Below, piece after piece: positions 31,280 to 44,800 of a DNA stretch of 64,000 nt. The notes below the pieces were generated by a model that was not told the DNA's origin, made no database searches, and saw nothing but the letters and a program-made list of their open reading frames with translations. The stretch spans positions 19,927,459-19,991,458 of the forward strand of contig OX411543.1 in the NCBI GenBank assembly GCA_948146395.1. Reading direction: 5' to 3'. The position numbers and the translations under genes were made by a program. The stretch is from Fragum whitleyi. Lineage: Eukaryota; Mollusca; Bivalvia; Cardiida; Cardiidae. The number at the start of each line of letters is the position of its first letter. The stretch's first letter is position 1.

Positions 31280-32090
31280 TTCACAATCTAAATACCGATC
31301 TAGAGGTTATTATATAAAACCGCCTATATATATTAACATATGACCAAACTCTGATTATGAATCAATTGCCTGTGTCCGAGCCACCGCGATTTTTTACAAC
31401 TGCAAACATAGGTATGCAACATTACGGGGAGAACTATTTTATGGCGAACGCTTTCATTGATTTGGTGGTTAAGCTACAAAAAGTAGTTTGCACTCATTTG
31501 AACTTTGAGACTTCCTCAAATTTTCTATGTTAATTAAAGCCAGCAAAGCTGACGCTCTGCTGGCTAAAAATGACAAAAAGGGTTGAATTTAAGCATGAAA
31601 CTTACATTTTAAATATGTGCAAAAATAACTTTGATTTCATTTATAACGATGAGTTTACTATTTTACTAAAATAATCAACTGGACCAAAACGACATGCTCC
31701 CTCTTTTGTATAAGGGGCGGAGTCGAGAGATTTCCGTGCATGCGCAGACTTAAATGTGGAATAAGTCTATTGTCGATTGACATTTTTTTCGGGTTTTGAA
31801 AGGTTGAAAATCACGATTTGCTTTACCGTTAGAATTGTTGAAAGTTAGCGTAGAAACAAGAGCTTTAACTTCAAAGAATCAATTTGTTATAATATCTTCA
31901 CACTACCTTTGATTTGAAGACGAACCCTTTATAAGAACCATTCATTTGAAAAGATCAAGTAGGTTGTATACGTGGCGTACGTTAAATTAGATTTTGAAAA
32001 TCGTTGCTGCTTTCATTTCATCAAATTGTAAAATGTTGTTTTTTTACATTCAATGATCTGTTTCACAAATATTATGTCAAAATAATGGCC
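31280..32090. other. Intergenic, nothing recognised
   Basis: Between the minus-strand LU/ShK gene and the plus-strand lectins. No gene or known repeat seen. It is a plausible place for the promoter or 5' UTR of the LU/ShK gene. Confidence 0.35.
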
Positions 32091-32099
32091 TAGAATATT

Positions 32100-32420
32100 A
32101 AACTGGAAGTTGTCATTAAGGCCCCCTTTCTATTGTCTTTTATTGGATTGTTCCTATTTTTGATCGGAGTCTTTCTTGCGACCAGAAAAAGGTCTGACCA
32201 GGTCTCACAATGATTTTGTCACAATTGTAGCCCCATGGAGTATTGACAATAAAATTGACTCTAAGCCCTCTTTTTACGTGTTTTCCGTTTGAACATTCAA
32301 ATTTTCAATAGGGTTTTTCTTTGACCAGACAATCATTCTGGCACCTAGATCTCTAACGAAGAAATTATTGTTATTGCCCGACGCCGACAGACGACGGACA
32401 TTCACTACTAATCACAAAAG
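32100..32420 (+). repeat. Decayed tandem-unit element
   Basis: GGCCCCCTTTCTATTG, GACCAGAAAAAGGTCTGACC and GACGCCGACAGACGACGGAC resemble the 58488-59462 element. Confidence 0.5.
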
Positions 32421-32705
32421 CTAGCCCGTAGTACGATATGCAGATGAGCTTAGAAAGAGTTAGATTCGTGCTTCAGGATTCATAATTTAGAAGTAAAGAT
32501 TTTTATTCTAACTTTGTTTATAAAGGTTATTTTGCGAATACGTGTTTTTTCATTTTCCTTATTTCAGCATATGTATGCGTTTTACACTACTGTGAAGAAA
32601 TGTCAACAAGGAAGTTAGGTTAAATAAACATTGAATCATGCGAAATTCTATAGATGCGCATGATGGAGGGGTAATCATGTATCTATGTATAGGATAGAAA
32701 ACAAA

Positions 32706-32802
32706 ACTCATTCAAAACTCGCTCCACACACTGATTCAATTTCATTCCAAAATCGTTCTTAAACATTCACCATGACTATAACACGAGGTATATAACTGTA
32801 TA
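32706..32802. mobile_element. MITE family A, half copy
   Basis: CAAAACTCGCTCCACACACT, TTCATTCCAAAATCGTTC and a decayed end near ATAACTG-TA. Confidence 0.6.
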
Positions 32803-33049
32803 AAACTGCGTCATAAATATAAAATGATTAACGGTTTTTGTTATGTCACAATTTGTTTTTAGTTGTGTCCATCAAGATTCATTTTGGACACAAATTTACT
32901 TTACTCCTGAATGAAAAAAGAGAAAGAAAAGGAAGGTATTTTGAAAGCTACCGCACTTTTTGCTTTAACATGTTAGTAGACGCCTAAAACTAAAACTCTT
33001 TTCACACTTATATGCGTTTATCCAGTGAGGTAACAATTCTTTCATCATC

Positions 33050-33490
33050 TCTTCCTAAGCCACCAAGCTGAAACTTGTCAGGATGTTTCCTCGAAGAAGT
33101 TAAACTTGTCTTGAAGTTCTATTCCATTAAAAGCTCTGATTTCGTGCTAACAGAAAGGCGCTGAAAATTAAGGAAATCTCAGAAAATTATTTTCCTCCTA
33201 AAGGACATGGACAATCAAGCTGAAGCTTACAGGTATGTTACTTGGGTGAAGATTTACAAAGGTTGCTTAAAAATGTAATTTAATGCAAAACTATGGTTAC
33301 CATGGTAAAAAAAGGGCCGAAGAAAAAGAGAGTTTAATTAAAAAAAAAAAAAACCTCCAAAACCACTTAGTAAATCAAGCTGAATCTTGGTAGGGATGTT
33401 TCTTGGGTCAAAGTTGTTAAAAGACTTTAATTCCATAAAAAGAATAGTAACAAAATTATCAAAAACAAGTGCATGTCGTATTGCGATGCA
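33050..33490. repeat. Tandem units with CAAGCTGAA.CTTG
   Basis: CAAGCTGAA.CTT..AGGATGTT recurs near 33065, 33218 and 33378, about 155 bp apart. It may be the neighbouring part of the pearl-like element. Confidence 0.55.
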
Positions 33491-33495
33491 ATACA

Positions 33496-34690
33496 GGAGT
33501 CCCCCACCGGATAACAAAAAATCCTCTCTTATAATATACCTCCTACTTACTAGATCTATAACTGTAAAAGTTTAAAGTTGCTAGCACTTATAGTTTAGGA
33601 GATATGATCCGGACAAGAATGTAAGACTAAAAACAACAAAGGGCAATAACTCTAAAAAGTGACATGGCACAGAAACAGTTCTTCTACATGACACTTGTCC
33701 TTGATAAGATCTATCAGTGTACTAAGTTTGAAGTTGCTAGCACTTATGGTTTAGAAGATATGATCCGGACAAAAATGTAAGGGTAAAAACAACAACGGGC
33801 AATAACTCAAAAATTGGGCGTGGCAGAATAACAGTTCTTAAACATGACACTTCTCCTCAATGAGATCTATAAGTGTACAAAGTTTGAAGTTACTAGCACT
33901 TATAGTTTAGGAGATATGATCCGGACAAGAATGTAAGGGAAAAAACAACAAAGGGCAATAACTCAAAAAGTGGGCGTGGCAGAGTAACGGTTCTTGAACA
34001 TGACACTTCGCCTCAATGACATCTATAAGTGTACAACGTTTGAAGTTGCTAGCACTTATACTTTAGGAGATATGTTCCGGACAAGAATGTAAGGGTAAAA
34101 ACATTAAAGGGCAATAACTCAAAAAGTGGGCGTGGCAGAGTAACGGTTCTTGAACATGACACTTTGCCTCAATGACATCTATAAGTGTACAACGTTTGAA
34201 GTTGCTAGCACTTATACTTTAGGAGATATGTTCCGGACAAGAATGTAAGGGTAAAAACATTAAAGGGCAATAACTCAAAAAGTGGGCGTGGCAGAGTAAC
34301 GGTTCTTGAACATGACACTTAGCCTCAATGACATTTATAAGTGTACAAAGTTTGAAGTTGCTAGCACTTATACTTTAGGAGATATGATCTGGACAAGAAT
34401 GTTAGGGTAAAAACAACAAAGGGCAATAACTCAAAAAGTGGGCATGGCAGAGTAATGGTTCTTGAACATGACACTTCTCCTCAATGAGATCTATAAGTGT
34501 ACCAAGTTTGAAGTTGCTAGCACATATGGTTTAGAAGATATAGCCCGGACAAAAGCGTGACGGACAGACGGACAGACGGACGGACGGACAGACAGACGGA
34601 CGGACGGACGGACGGACGGACGGACGGACAGACAGACGGAATCGAGCAAACCTATAGTCCCCCAACCGGTAACCGGTGGGGGACTAATAA
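33496..34690 (+). mobile_element. Pearl-like element: seven units at 156-bp spacing plus ACGG microsatellite
   Basis: Starts GGAGTCCCCCACCGG and ends ACCGGTGGGGGACTAATAA, forming short inverted ends. The GTTGCTAGCACTTA mark (GTTACTAG in one unit) occurs at 33577, 33733, 33889, 34045, 34201, 34357 and 34513, each 156 bp apart. An ACGG/ACAG microsatellite follows at 34558-34640. No ORF. Organisation as in bivalve pearl elements. Confidence 0.85.
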
Positions 34691-34875
34691 AAAAAAATCT
34701 TCTCAGGCCTAGAGGTTTGATGTTTTCTTTGTAATATCGCATGAATGTCTTCTCTGTCTCTGGCACCTATATTGGCTCTGTCCCAACTGTCCTATTTTAT
34801 TAAGAAACAAATAAAAGGAGGATATCTTAAAACTACTTTGTGAACATTAAAAGTATTCAGCATCTTTTCCTCTTG

Positions 34876-35297
34876 CAGTTAGTTGCATCGTGAAATTGAA
34901 ATTCATTTCAATCAAAACCATTTTAAGTCGTTCACTCAACGCTACATTTATTCATTCTAAAGCCTCAATAAAACCACTTAAAAACGCCCCAAAATGACCA
35001 AAAAAGATAAAAATCAATAGCTACATTCAAAGTAAACATGACAAGAAAAAACACGATTTCATTGACAAAATTGAAATTGTAAGCTTCTTATTGGTTCTTG
35101 AAGAAATAGGAAGCTATCCATTAACCTTATATGCATGTTTTAATTTAGGGAAGTAAGAAAAATCGCTGATTTTGTTCATCTTGAACAAAATTTGAAGTAT
35201 TGAATTGCCTCCCTTTAATTGCGCTTAAAATTCGCTCCACATTCTCATTCAATTTCATTCCAAAACCATCTTGTTAAATTCACGATGTTGATAACTG
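34876..35297. mobile_element. MITE family A, copy
   Basis: CAGTTAGTTGCATCGTGAAA at the left, CACGATGTTGATAACTG-TA at the right, central GATTTTGTTCATC / GAACAAAATT pair. Confidence 0.8.
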
Positions 35298-35696
35298 TAG
35301 TAAATTTAGAAATAACACCTATGGGCCCCATTCTGAGTCTTAGACCGTATTTTTAGAAGGCTACTCTGATGAGAATTTTAGGAACATGATGGATATCTTG
35401 TCTTGATCCAGAATGATAATAAGCCACTCCAAAATTATCATTTTTGAATTGTGACCTCTGTCTAACCTTTCCCAATTTCAATTGATTTCAAAGTTACGAA
35501 AAGATCTTTATGGATATGCATTGGGATAACAAATGGCGGATGCAGTATTTTTGTGAAGTTGTTTCGAATATACAAATTCCGCCATGGTTTTAAGGCACGC
35601 AGGTTTTGCGAGTCTGGGACTCAAAAATAAGCAGACAGAACTATCAAAACTATCTGAAGTAAGTCCGTAGGACCCTCTAGAAATCAACACCAAAAA

Positions 35697-35731
35697 GGAA
35701 TTGAAGACTGTTTCAAACAGTCTTCAATTCT
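35697..35731. repeat. Hairpin
   Basis: GAATTGAAGACTGTTTC followed by AAACAGTCTTCAATTC. Confidence 0.8.
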
Positions 35732-36361
35732 TTTCTGGAGGAGATCCACAAAGGTATATATCTTTCCAACACCTTGGGTAGCTAACTAGCTATTACAGAG
35801 ACAAGATCAATATTTTCACAAAACACGAGAATATCCAAAACAAAATAGTCTACATACGAGCCTTATTGTTGAGTACTTCGGAGTCCTTTTTGTCGGTGTT
35901 GACGCTACAAAAAGCTGGGTGTTTGTTTCCCTTCTATTACCCAATTTTGATTGAATTTCAACCTAATGATTAGATAGATTAACAAGCCTCGGAGTGGGTT
36001 CGTTTGAACCCCTGGAACCCCTCTGGATCCGCCACTGGGTAAATTACTGATTATCCAAATAATGCGGAAGATTTGGGCTTTGCAATGAATTTAGGATGCT
36101 TGCGTTGTCAGATAAAGATAGGAATTCCTTCCTTCTTTTAAGACGACTACATAAGTTTCTTTTCTTAACTTAAGACTTACAAATATGAGCTTTTTAATCA
36201 TTTTAGGAATAACTAGTAATGTTTTTGTCTTCATTTGTCAGGAAGAACTATACATTGAGTTTTGGGTGTTGAATCGTTACTTGTATGTGTGAGCCATGAA
36301 TATGAGCTCTATCATACACACAACGTTTTTCTAAGATTTGACTTCGAGGCATTGTTTTTTA

Positions 36362-38064
36362 AGCTCCACTGGCGGAAGTCAAGCGAGCTATTCTCATGGC
36401 GTTATATCCGTCATGCGTCCGTCCGTCTGTGCGTCCGTGCGTAATTTTTTTCTTTTAACATCTTCTCCCCCCAAACCAATGGGCAGATTTTTACGAACCT
36501 TCGTAGGAACAATCCTTGCGTGACCCTTTTCTTAAGATATTTCGCTTGACCCCAAAATATGGGCGTTGCAGGGCGTGGCATTTTTTTACTTGAAAATCTT
36601 GAAAAATCTTATCATCCCATACCAATGGGCCGATTTGAAACTTTGCATTGATGTTCCCTAAGTGACCCTTTACCTAAATTGTCAAAAAAAATATTGGCCC
36701 CAAAATATGGACGTGGCAGGGCGGATCTTATTTATACTTTAAAACCTTCAAAAATCTTCTTCTCCTAAACCAGTGGACAGATTTTAACGAAATTTGGTAA
36801 GAACGATCCTTGGATGATCCTCTTAAATCTATGAAGAAAATTTGATTGACCCCAAAATATGGGCGTGGCAGAGTGTGGCCTTTTTCACTTTAAAATCTTT
36901 GAAAATCTTCTCCCAAACAATTGGGCTGAATTCAATGAAACTTTTCATAGATGTTCCTTGGGTGATCCTTTTCTTAAATTGTTTAAAAAGGGATTGACCT
37001 CCCAAATATGGGTGAGGCAGGTTGGGGTTTATGTGCACTATAAAATTTCAACCGATTTCAATGAAACTAGGCATGGATACTCCTTATGTGACCATTTACA
37101 TAAATTGTTAAAGAAATTTTGATTGACACCCAAATATGGGCATGACAGGGTGAGGCTTTTTTCACATTTAAATCTTTAAAATTCTTCTTATTCCCTCTCT
37201 TTTGTTCAATCTAAATTAAACTAGGCAAGAATATACCTAAATTTCACTTTTACTAAAATTGGTCATGAAATTCTAATGGACCCATACAACTGGATGTGTC
37301 AGGGCGGGGCCAATTTTCATAACAAAATCTTAAAAAATCTTCTACTCCCAATCAATTGGATTTATGCGATGAATCTTGGTAAACATGTAATAGGATGGGT
37401 AAAGGGTGTGCTGGTTAATGATGATTGAGTACTTTGGTTCAATGTGAGCCAGACCCAGTTAATAATTATAAAATAGTTCTAATGAGATTTCAAAGTGTTG
37501 TTCCCAGTCAAAGTAAGCTTTGTTTCATGAAAGGCTAGAGATGTTAAAGCCAGTGGAGCGATACGGCCCTCTTGGGCCTTTTGTTTTATCCCACATGATC
37601 CACATTCAGGTTTGTTTGACACACGCAGATAATTATTCTGACTAAGTTTTATGAGCTTTGAACAATATATGTGACTTTTAGAGTGCTCATAAAAGTAGAG
37701 TTCAAATATGATCTGAGGGACATGATATGAGCAGACTTAGTTGAGGGCCCGATTGACGAAACTACATACTAAATACGTAGCTATCTACCTTTCTAGTTTC
37801 AAGGAGGTATTTCTTTTAAAAGAATTCTATGTTTCCCTATTTAAGTTGCCATGGCGACAAGACTTACGGTTTGATTTCATTTTTTTTAAAATTAAATTCA
37901 GTATAGCTTCACCCTTAGAACATTCCTTCAAAATTTCATCGAAATTGACCAACTGAATCATGAGAAGATGTTTTCCGCTTATTTGGATGTCGCATGGCGG
38001 ACAATGAACAATCACAATAGCCCGCCTTGTTCTCTTCATGCACAGGTGAGCTAATAAAGGGCCC
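36362..38064 (-). mobile_element. Tandem-unit element with GGGCGTGGCAGGG blocks
   Basis: CCCCAAAATATGGGCGTGGC-type blocks recur roughly every 130-155 bp from about 36548 to 37300. GTCCGTCCGTCTGTGCG at 36418-36442 is the ACGG-type microsatellite in reverse. CACAGGTGAGCTAATAAAGG closes it near 38064. Reading frames in it are not conserved. Confidence 0.55.
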
Positions 38065-38835
38065 AAACGGTTCAATACCCTTTCTGGTCAAAAGCTCGGG
38101 TTTTATCTATTTCCTTTATCTAGAAATGTGAAATTTGTGTCATGTTTTGATTTCTTCTTGTTTAATGACAGATCGTTCACCGGTTTCTTTCTGAGTACAA
38201 ATCATCTTTCCATTTTCAAAATTCAAAGTTTATTGTCCACTTTCAAAGTTTGATGTCCTTCGGACTCAGATACAACTTCTTATGTATATTCGAGCCTTGT
38301 GCAAAACAAGAATAAAATGTCAGTCGGATGATAAACACTTTTAGGTCAGCGAGCATTTTGCAGGTTGATTTGATGCAACATATACAACATATCCTGGTGC
38401 AATGAATTGGAGAACTTAATTTCGTATATATAATTTCAAACAAGCTACATGTAGCCGAGTTTAGTTGTATTTTTGGATATAAGAATTTCTAAAACATAAG
38501 TGTTGACAGATTCGAAGACAATATTGAAACCGTACCGAATATTTTCTCTATTTCTTTAACAAAAAATATTTCTATAAGCTGTTACCAGACGAAAACCATT
38601 TTGGACCGGTCCTATAATTTAGAAGTTGCATACGACAGTTCTAAGTTTTAAAAATCCGTGTTAATTTGGGAGAAAAGTAAATAAATTTCGTGTGATAAGC
38701 CATTCATAATCAACAATCAATGAAAACAATGGTTGATCCCAATTACGTAATCAAATTTTTAAATGACCCTTGGAATTTTGAATCAAGAGATAAGGCTTTA
38801 AAATTGTTTGACTAGGAACAATCTAAGACTCTAAA
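38065..38835. other. 5' flank of lectin gene 1
   Basis: No repeat family recognised. TTTAAAA at about 38797 is TATA-like but only some 33 bp before the ATG, so its role is doubtful. Confidence 0.3.
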
Positions 38836-38884
38836 ATGCAGTTGTTTGGACAAATATTTATCTTGGCTTTGTGGTCTGCTTCAG
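38836..38884 (+). CDS. Lectin 1 exon 1: signal peptide
   Basis: MQLFGQIFILALWSAS ends at donor GTATGATT, phase 1. 49 bp, the same length as in lectin 2. Confidence 0.88.
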
Positions 38885-41800
38885 GTATGATTTTGTTCTT
38901 GTTGTAAGTTGGTATTTTGGGATTGGTTTGTTAGGTTATAGCAATGTTTGCTGTATCTACAAACTGAACATTTAAGCTAACATAAATTTTAAAACATGCT
39001 CGTGCTTTTGTCCTTTTTCTTCTTGTTCAAAAGCTATTTATTGTATATCTATACAAATATCCATGTGATTTCATCACATATGATATTTTTTATGATAGCA
39101 AATGAATTGTTTTTAAAACAATGACATTATGCGGTCATTTTGAGAAACTTGCATCTCTGTTAGAAAAATCGACGAAAACAAGGCAAATAGAGGTTATAAG
39201 ATAATAAGAGTATGTACTTAGTGTATTGTATGAAAATATCTAACTCGGTTTTGGAAATTGACTAATATCTATTCCCTAAACATCGTTAGATTTTTTTTCA
39301 TTCAAAACACAAGTACGTGTAACATATTCACTTCTTTGATGAACAATGATCATACTGCAATTAGTAGTATTTAATATTTTCAAAAAGAGAGAAAGGTCTT
39401 GGTTTGATCCCCGAGTTACGGAATATATCTTTTCCGATATGTGTCTCCCTCCAGTGGATCGATAATCGTACACCTATGTCGGCATAACAGCTGGAAGCTC
39501 GGAAAGACTCCTGTTGAAGTACTGTTGTAAGAAATACCAGAAATCCATGGTTAGGTGCACCAGTCATTTTAATGTGACCGAAAAAACGTTAGAATTGGCA
39601 TCTTCGAACCTCATTCTATCAACCAATCATTCTAATCTACAGATAATTTTACATGTAACGTACATGTAGATAGGCATTTAAAAAACATGAACATTAAATG
39701 TGAGGAATGAATGATACATATCCAACATCCTGCGAGGTCTTAAAGTAGTACATGCAGTTTAAAAATAAACATTGTAAGGCTGAAATTACATCACATTATT
39801 TCAAAGGAACACCCAAGGTCGCTTTTCAAGACGATGTATAAACGGCTTGACATCCAAATCACATTAGAAAAAGAAAAAAAATATATTCTATTGCGTGCAA
39901 AATTTGTAGAAAGAACAATAATCAGAGATGTTGTGAATAGAAAGCAATTTTAACTTCAATTTGCTTTATTTTTAAATAATTCACATTTTTGCGCATAGGA
40001 AAGACTCGCATTACTAAGCGCATCTGCTAAACGTGCGTAATTTGCACTTAATGTGTGTAATTATTAGAAATAATCACTTACAATCTTATTTCTTTCCAGT
40101 CCTTGCCTACTGCCCAGATGGTTGGGTCCGCTATGATGACTCCTGTTATTTGTTTGGGTTTTCAAAACTCTCTTGGCACTCAGCTCGAGTATGTTTTTTA
40201 CATTATTCTTTTGTCCGATGTGGGATCAGTTTTGTTAATAATTCAATTTATTTCTGATTTCCTATATAAAATTATATAAACCTTTTTGAACAGTTTCATA
40301 TTTTGTTGAATTATAAATCCCTCGTGTGATCGGGCAATAATATGCATTGTTTCATCCATTTTTACCAACATGTGAAAATAAATCAATTTTGTAGCACGTT
40401 TAAGGACGTTGAACCGTGAAACTTCCGCAACATCTCGGAACACTTGATCCTTCACAATAATGACCGAGGTTTCCTAATGAAAATCATTAGGAAACCTCGG
40501 TTAACACTGTTGAATTAATATACTTTCCGAGACGTTGGGAAACTATTACGGGTCCACTACCTTAACAAACTAGCGGAGTGACGCGCTCTTATGATTTCTA
40601 TCCGAAAATTTACTTTTCTTATCTGTTTATCTCTTTGTTACTTTTTTTATCTGAAAAAAAAGTTTTACATAATAATGATAAGGTAATAAAACAGTTGTTT
40701 TAGGCTGATTCTCGAGATACAGTGAAATACTATTGCCCCCTGTGTCGAGGATGACAATCTGAATTGTTGCCCCAATCGGGAACCCTCGGCGATTCTACGG
40801 AAAATACCTCGGGAATAATACGTAGGAGATAATACGGGCGCATCCATGAAAGCGCGTCATTTCGCACGTGGGTTTATATGACGTCACAAATATAACTGAG
40901 AATGACGCTGCGAAAAACAAAATCAACGTAAGGTAAAACTCGGGCATGCTATGATTTGAAAACAAAACGCAGTGTTTTACTGCGTTTTGCTTTCAAATCA
41001 TGATATGCAAAAATAATCTCTAAAGACGATCTGAAAGCATTAAAGGAATTTGCTTTTCTACAAGCGTTTTAAACTAATTACCACCAGGAGCCGAATTACA
41101 TAAAAATGGACCAAAAAACACTACAGTTACGTCCGAGGTACGTTCCAGAAGAAATAAGTATAATCTGTTTGCCTCCTTTCAGACCCATTGTAAAGGATTT
41201 AGTGCGGATCTCCTCGTCCCAGAGACTTCACACGAAAACAATTTCATTAAGACGTACTTGAACAAGATTTACAACGGATGCAGTAAGTAAGGTCTTTCGT
41301 TTATTAGCAGAGCTAACTTTAATACAGAGAAAGAGGTTGTTAATTGATAAATATAATACGTACCTAGTGTTTGTATGAAAAAAAAATATACACAGCAAAA
41401 AAGAAAGTATCCACTTTTCTTTTGTCAATATCTTTTACATCTATAAGATCAAATGATCAATTAATGTACCAATATGCATGCAGTGCTTTGTTTTCTCATA
41501 AACATATCATTTTTCATTCAAAGTGAACAACAGTTTTGCTGTTTTTCAAGAAATGTCGAAATCTTTGTTGTCTACGTCGACGTAAGTTACGTTTTCGATT
41601 TAAGTTTCTTCTCAAACGAATTAAACCCCTAAATCTCTGTGGTTAAAAAAATCAAACAATAGTTGTGTTTCGTTCAACAAAGTCTTGTAATGAGACTAAA
41701 AAAACTTGACCACATGCTTAATCAAACACCGTCAAACGTTGAGAAAATTTAACGGACTTAAGTTGAAAGAAAGGAATAATAAAGACGTGTTCTGGCCATT

Positions 41801-44800
41801 TCCGATAGAGTAGTATTGTTATTTGCCCTCTTCAACTCAAAAGGGCCACTGGGAAGACGTCACGCCAAATTTCTTCATTCATGTTGACGCGATTGCTTCT
41901 ACGCTTCCTTACCACTATTTTAAAAAGGAAGTGAAAAATGTCTTAACCTTTAAAAACGTAAAACTTTAAAAACCAAGCTGATTGTCTTTTAAAAGTCTTA
42001 ATCGGTGTAAGGCGGGTAATTTTCCTTGATATTCATACGAGCTTTTCAATTGAGCAAGAGAAAATGTTAACGTTAGGTAAGAAAGAAAACGTTGTTTTGT
42101 TGTCAGCAAAAAAAATGACATGAAGAATTTTGGGATATGTTTTCTTGAAAAGAAACGTGTAGACAGAAATTTGGTAAATTTGAGCTTTGAATCTGCGTGA
42201 GATGTTTTACGTTTTTTTTTTTTTTTTTTTTTTCATTTTACGGAACATTGGCAGGAGGCAGCAGAAGTTATCGAGTTTTTTAATCGATCCAGAATAACTA
42301 ACGCACTAAAATTACTTTTAGGCAAGCATAAAAATTGTCAGAAAAATCAATTGGATATCTAATTGAGAGTCTGCGATTTTTGAAAACGACCCCCTGCCTA
42401 GGTTAGCGCCCACAATTCAGTAGCGGCCACTTTAAATCAGTTAAAACTTTTTCAATTTTACTTATGAATGGTCATGGCGTGATTTGCAATGCATTTGATA
42501 GAATTTCTGTTTGTATTTTTAAAGAAATCCGAAGTTTTATTGGGTGGATACTTTTTATTTTTGCACAGTATATATCAAACGGGGTTTGGGGAGTTGATAA
42601 TTGTGGAGACTCTGCCGAGAAAATTATCGATTCCCACAACCGAGTTAGATATTTTCCATACAATACACTATGTACGTACATTCATTCAATTTCATTCCTG
42701 ATCATTCCAAAACCTTTCACCTTGTCAATTTCACGATGTTGTTAACTGTACATAGAAACAAAGAAGGACCAGTACAAAAAGTTCTTCGGCCAAACCATGA
42801 GGTCTACAATTTATATACTATATATTTGATACCAAGTTTAGGTTCTATGCAAATGTCGTTAGATTGATGTATCTGTGGCCCTATGTGGACTCTGCTTTGG
42901 ATTTTTTCGATTTCCGAAAAATAAAGAAATACATGATATATAAATACGTACTTAAGTAGTGTATTGTATGAAAAAAGTATCTAACGAGATTCGAGGAATT
43001 AATAATTGTCGATTCCCACAACCTAGTTAGATATTTTTCTTACAATACACTAAGTACGTATTACATTTATCTTATAACCTCTTTTTGCCTTGTTTTCGTG
43101 GATTTTTCTAATAGAAATGCAAGTTTCTGAAAATAATCGCATTGTATTATTGTTTTAAAAATATTCATGTTGTATCGTAAAAATATCATTTGGGATTTAT
43201 CACACGGATATTTGCATAGTTATAAGATAATCATTAATATTTTACTCAAATGTTTTATCCCCTTGCAGATTGCTTCATTTTCATGGTCACTAAACAAGGT
43301 CATTCGTTAAAAAATTGTCTTGTCAAAAAATATGCCTAGTTAAATAATTAACAACACTTCTTCAACTGGATATGGAATCATTGTTCAGGGAGTTATATAA
43401 GGTCTTAGAACAGTAACAAAGAAGTCGCTTTAAGGTGGTGGACCCGTTTTAGTTTTGCAATGTTTCAAGAGTAATTAACTTTTACAGTGTTAACCGAGGT
43501 TTCCTAATGATTTTCATTAGGAAACCTCGAATAACATTTAAAAAAAAACATGTGGTCCAAAATGTTGCGGAACTATTATGGTTCCACTACCTTAAAATGG
43601 ACGACTCTCTTCAGATAAAAGATTAAGATCTTACAACGATGATGTAAAGAAAACTAAAAATTTTGCTTGATAGTAAAAAAAGACGGTCTTAATTGGCCTT
43701 TATTGGGTATTCTTTTCCGGTATACATTGCAGCTCTCAAGAATGGATACTTCTGGTTTGGAGCTAACGATCTATTTATAGAAGGAGATTGGGAGTGGGTT
43801 ACCACAGGACGCTCCATGACCCTTACCGATTGGGCTCCAAATGAACCCAGTAACTCGAGATGGGGCAATTGTGCCGCTTATTTTGGGTAAATAATATCAA
43901 TATGAACATCCTATTCCTACTTGAATCACAGAAGACAAAGCGGATACTTTAGATTTATGGTCATTCCGGATAATAGGCGGTTTATGTGTGGGTATTTTTG
44001 GTGAATAAACGTCGTTCACCAGTGTTATATACCATGTCAGAAAAATCCTGTAGGATGTTAATACATTTGAAATAAAGTAGCGCCTCTTAAAGTTCAATTT
44101 AGTATCTTTCAATATTTTTCTTCGCGAAATCACTGTTTATTTCTTAAAAGGCGTGATACTAGTATTCTTCATCAAGTGGAGATAATGGAAATTCGCCTTG
44201 AAAAACACAAAATGATCTTGCAATGTTTATCCAGGGAATTTTTGATCGGCGTAAGCTTGTCGAGAGTTTAAAGCAAAAAGAAAGTTTGTGTCTTAACACC
44301 GTAGAGACAGATACTATGTTTTTTACCCAAGCCTTCGCTGGTGCAACTTGTAGTAATTAGCCGGAAATGCGTGTTTATTTAGGTCATGTCCTCTTGAACT
44401 TAGATTCGGCAATACTCGGACGATCTCCGACGGCTCCGATTTAAACGTAGGTTACAGGAATCGGCCGAGTTGAGACGAATGACACATCAAGACACCTAGT
44501 GTCATTAGAAACGGTAACGTGGTTTTACATAACTTTTCAACACGCGACAGTCAGTCTCGAGACGGGTTTTAAGAATGATTCGACATGTGTTTTACATGTA
44601 CAACCTTTCTTGTACCTTTTATTTGAATAGGGATGAACGCCGCTTTGAAGATTTTTCTGTAAAATTTCGTTGGCTGAAGTAGGACTTGTAAAGATACACT
44701 CGAATATTCGGTGAACTTATTCCCAGCGAAAACGTTTCGTATTCGTTTGTCTCAGAAGCGAATATTGCCGAATACCAAATGCGACAGGCACGGAAGATAT

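Noticed and set aside
34491..34766. Ser/Val/Arg-repeat frame (SVRPSVRPSV)
   Set aside because: Translation of the ACGG microsatellite of the pearl-like element. The same applies to 60596-60796.
38797..38803. TATA box of lectin 1
   Set aside because: TTTAAAA is too close to the ATG for a normal 5' UTR, and no matching element precedes lectin 2.
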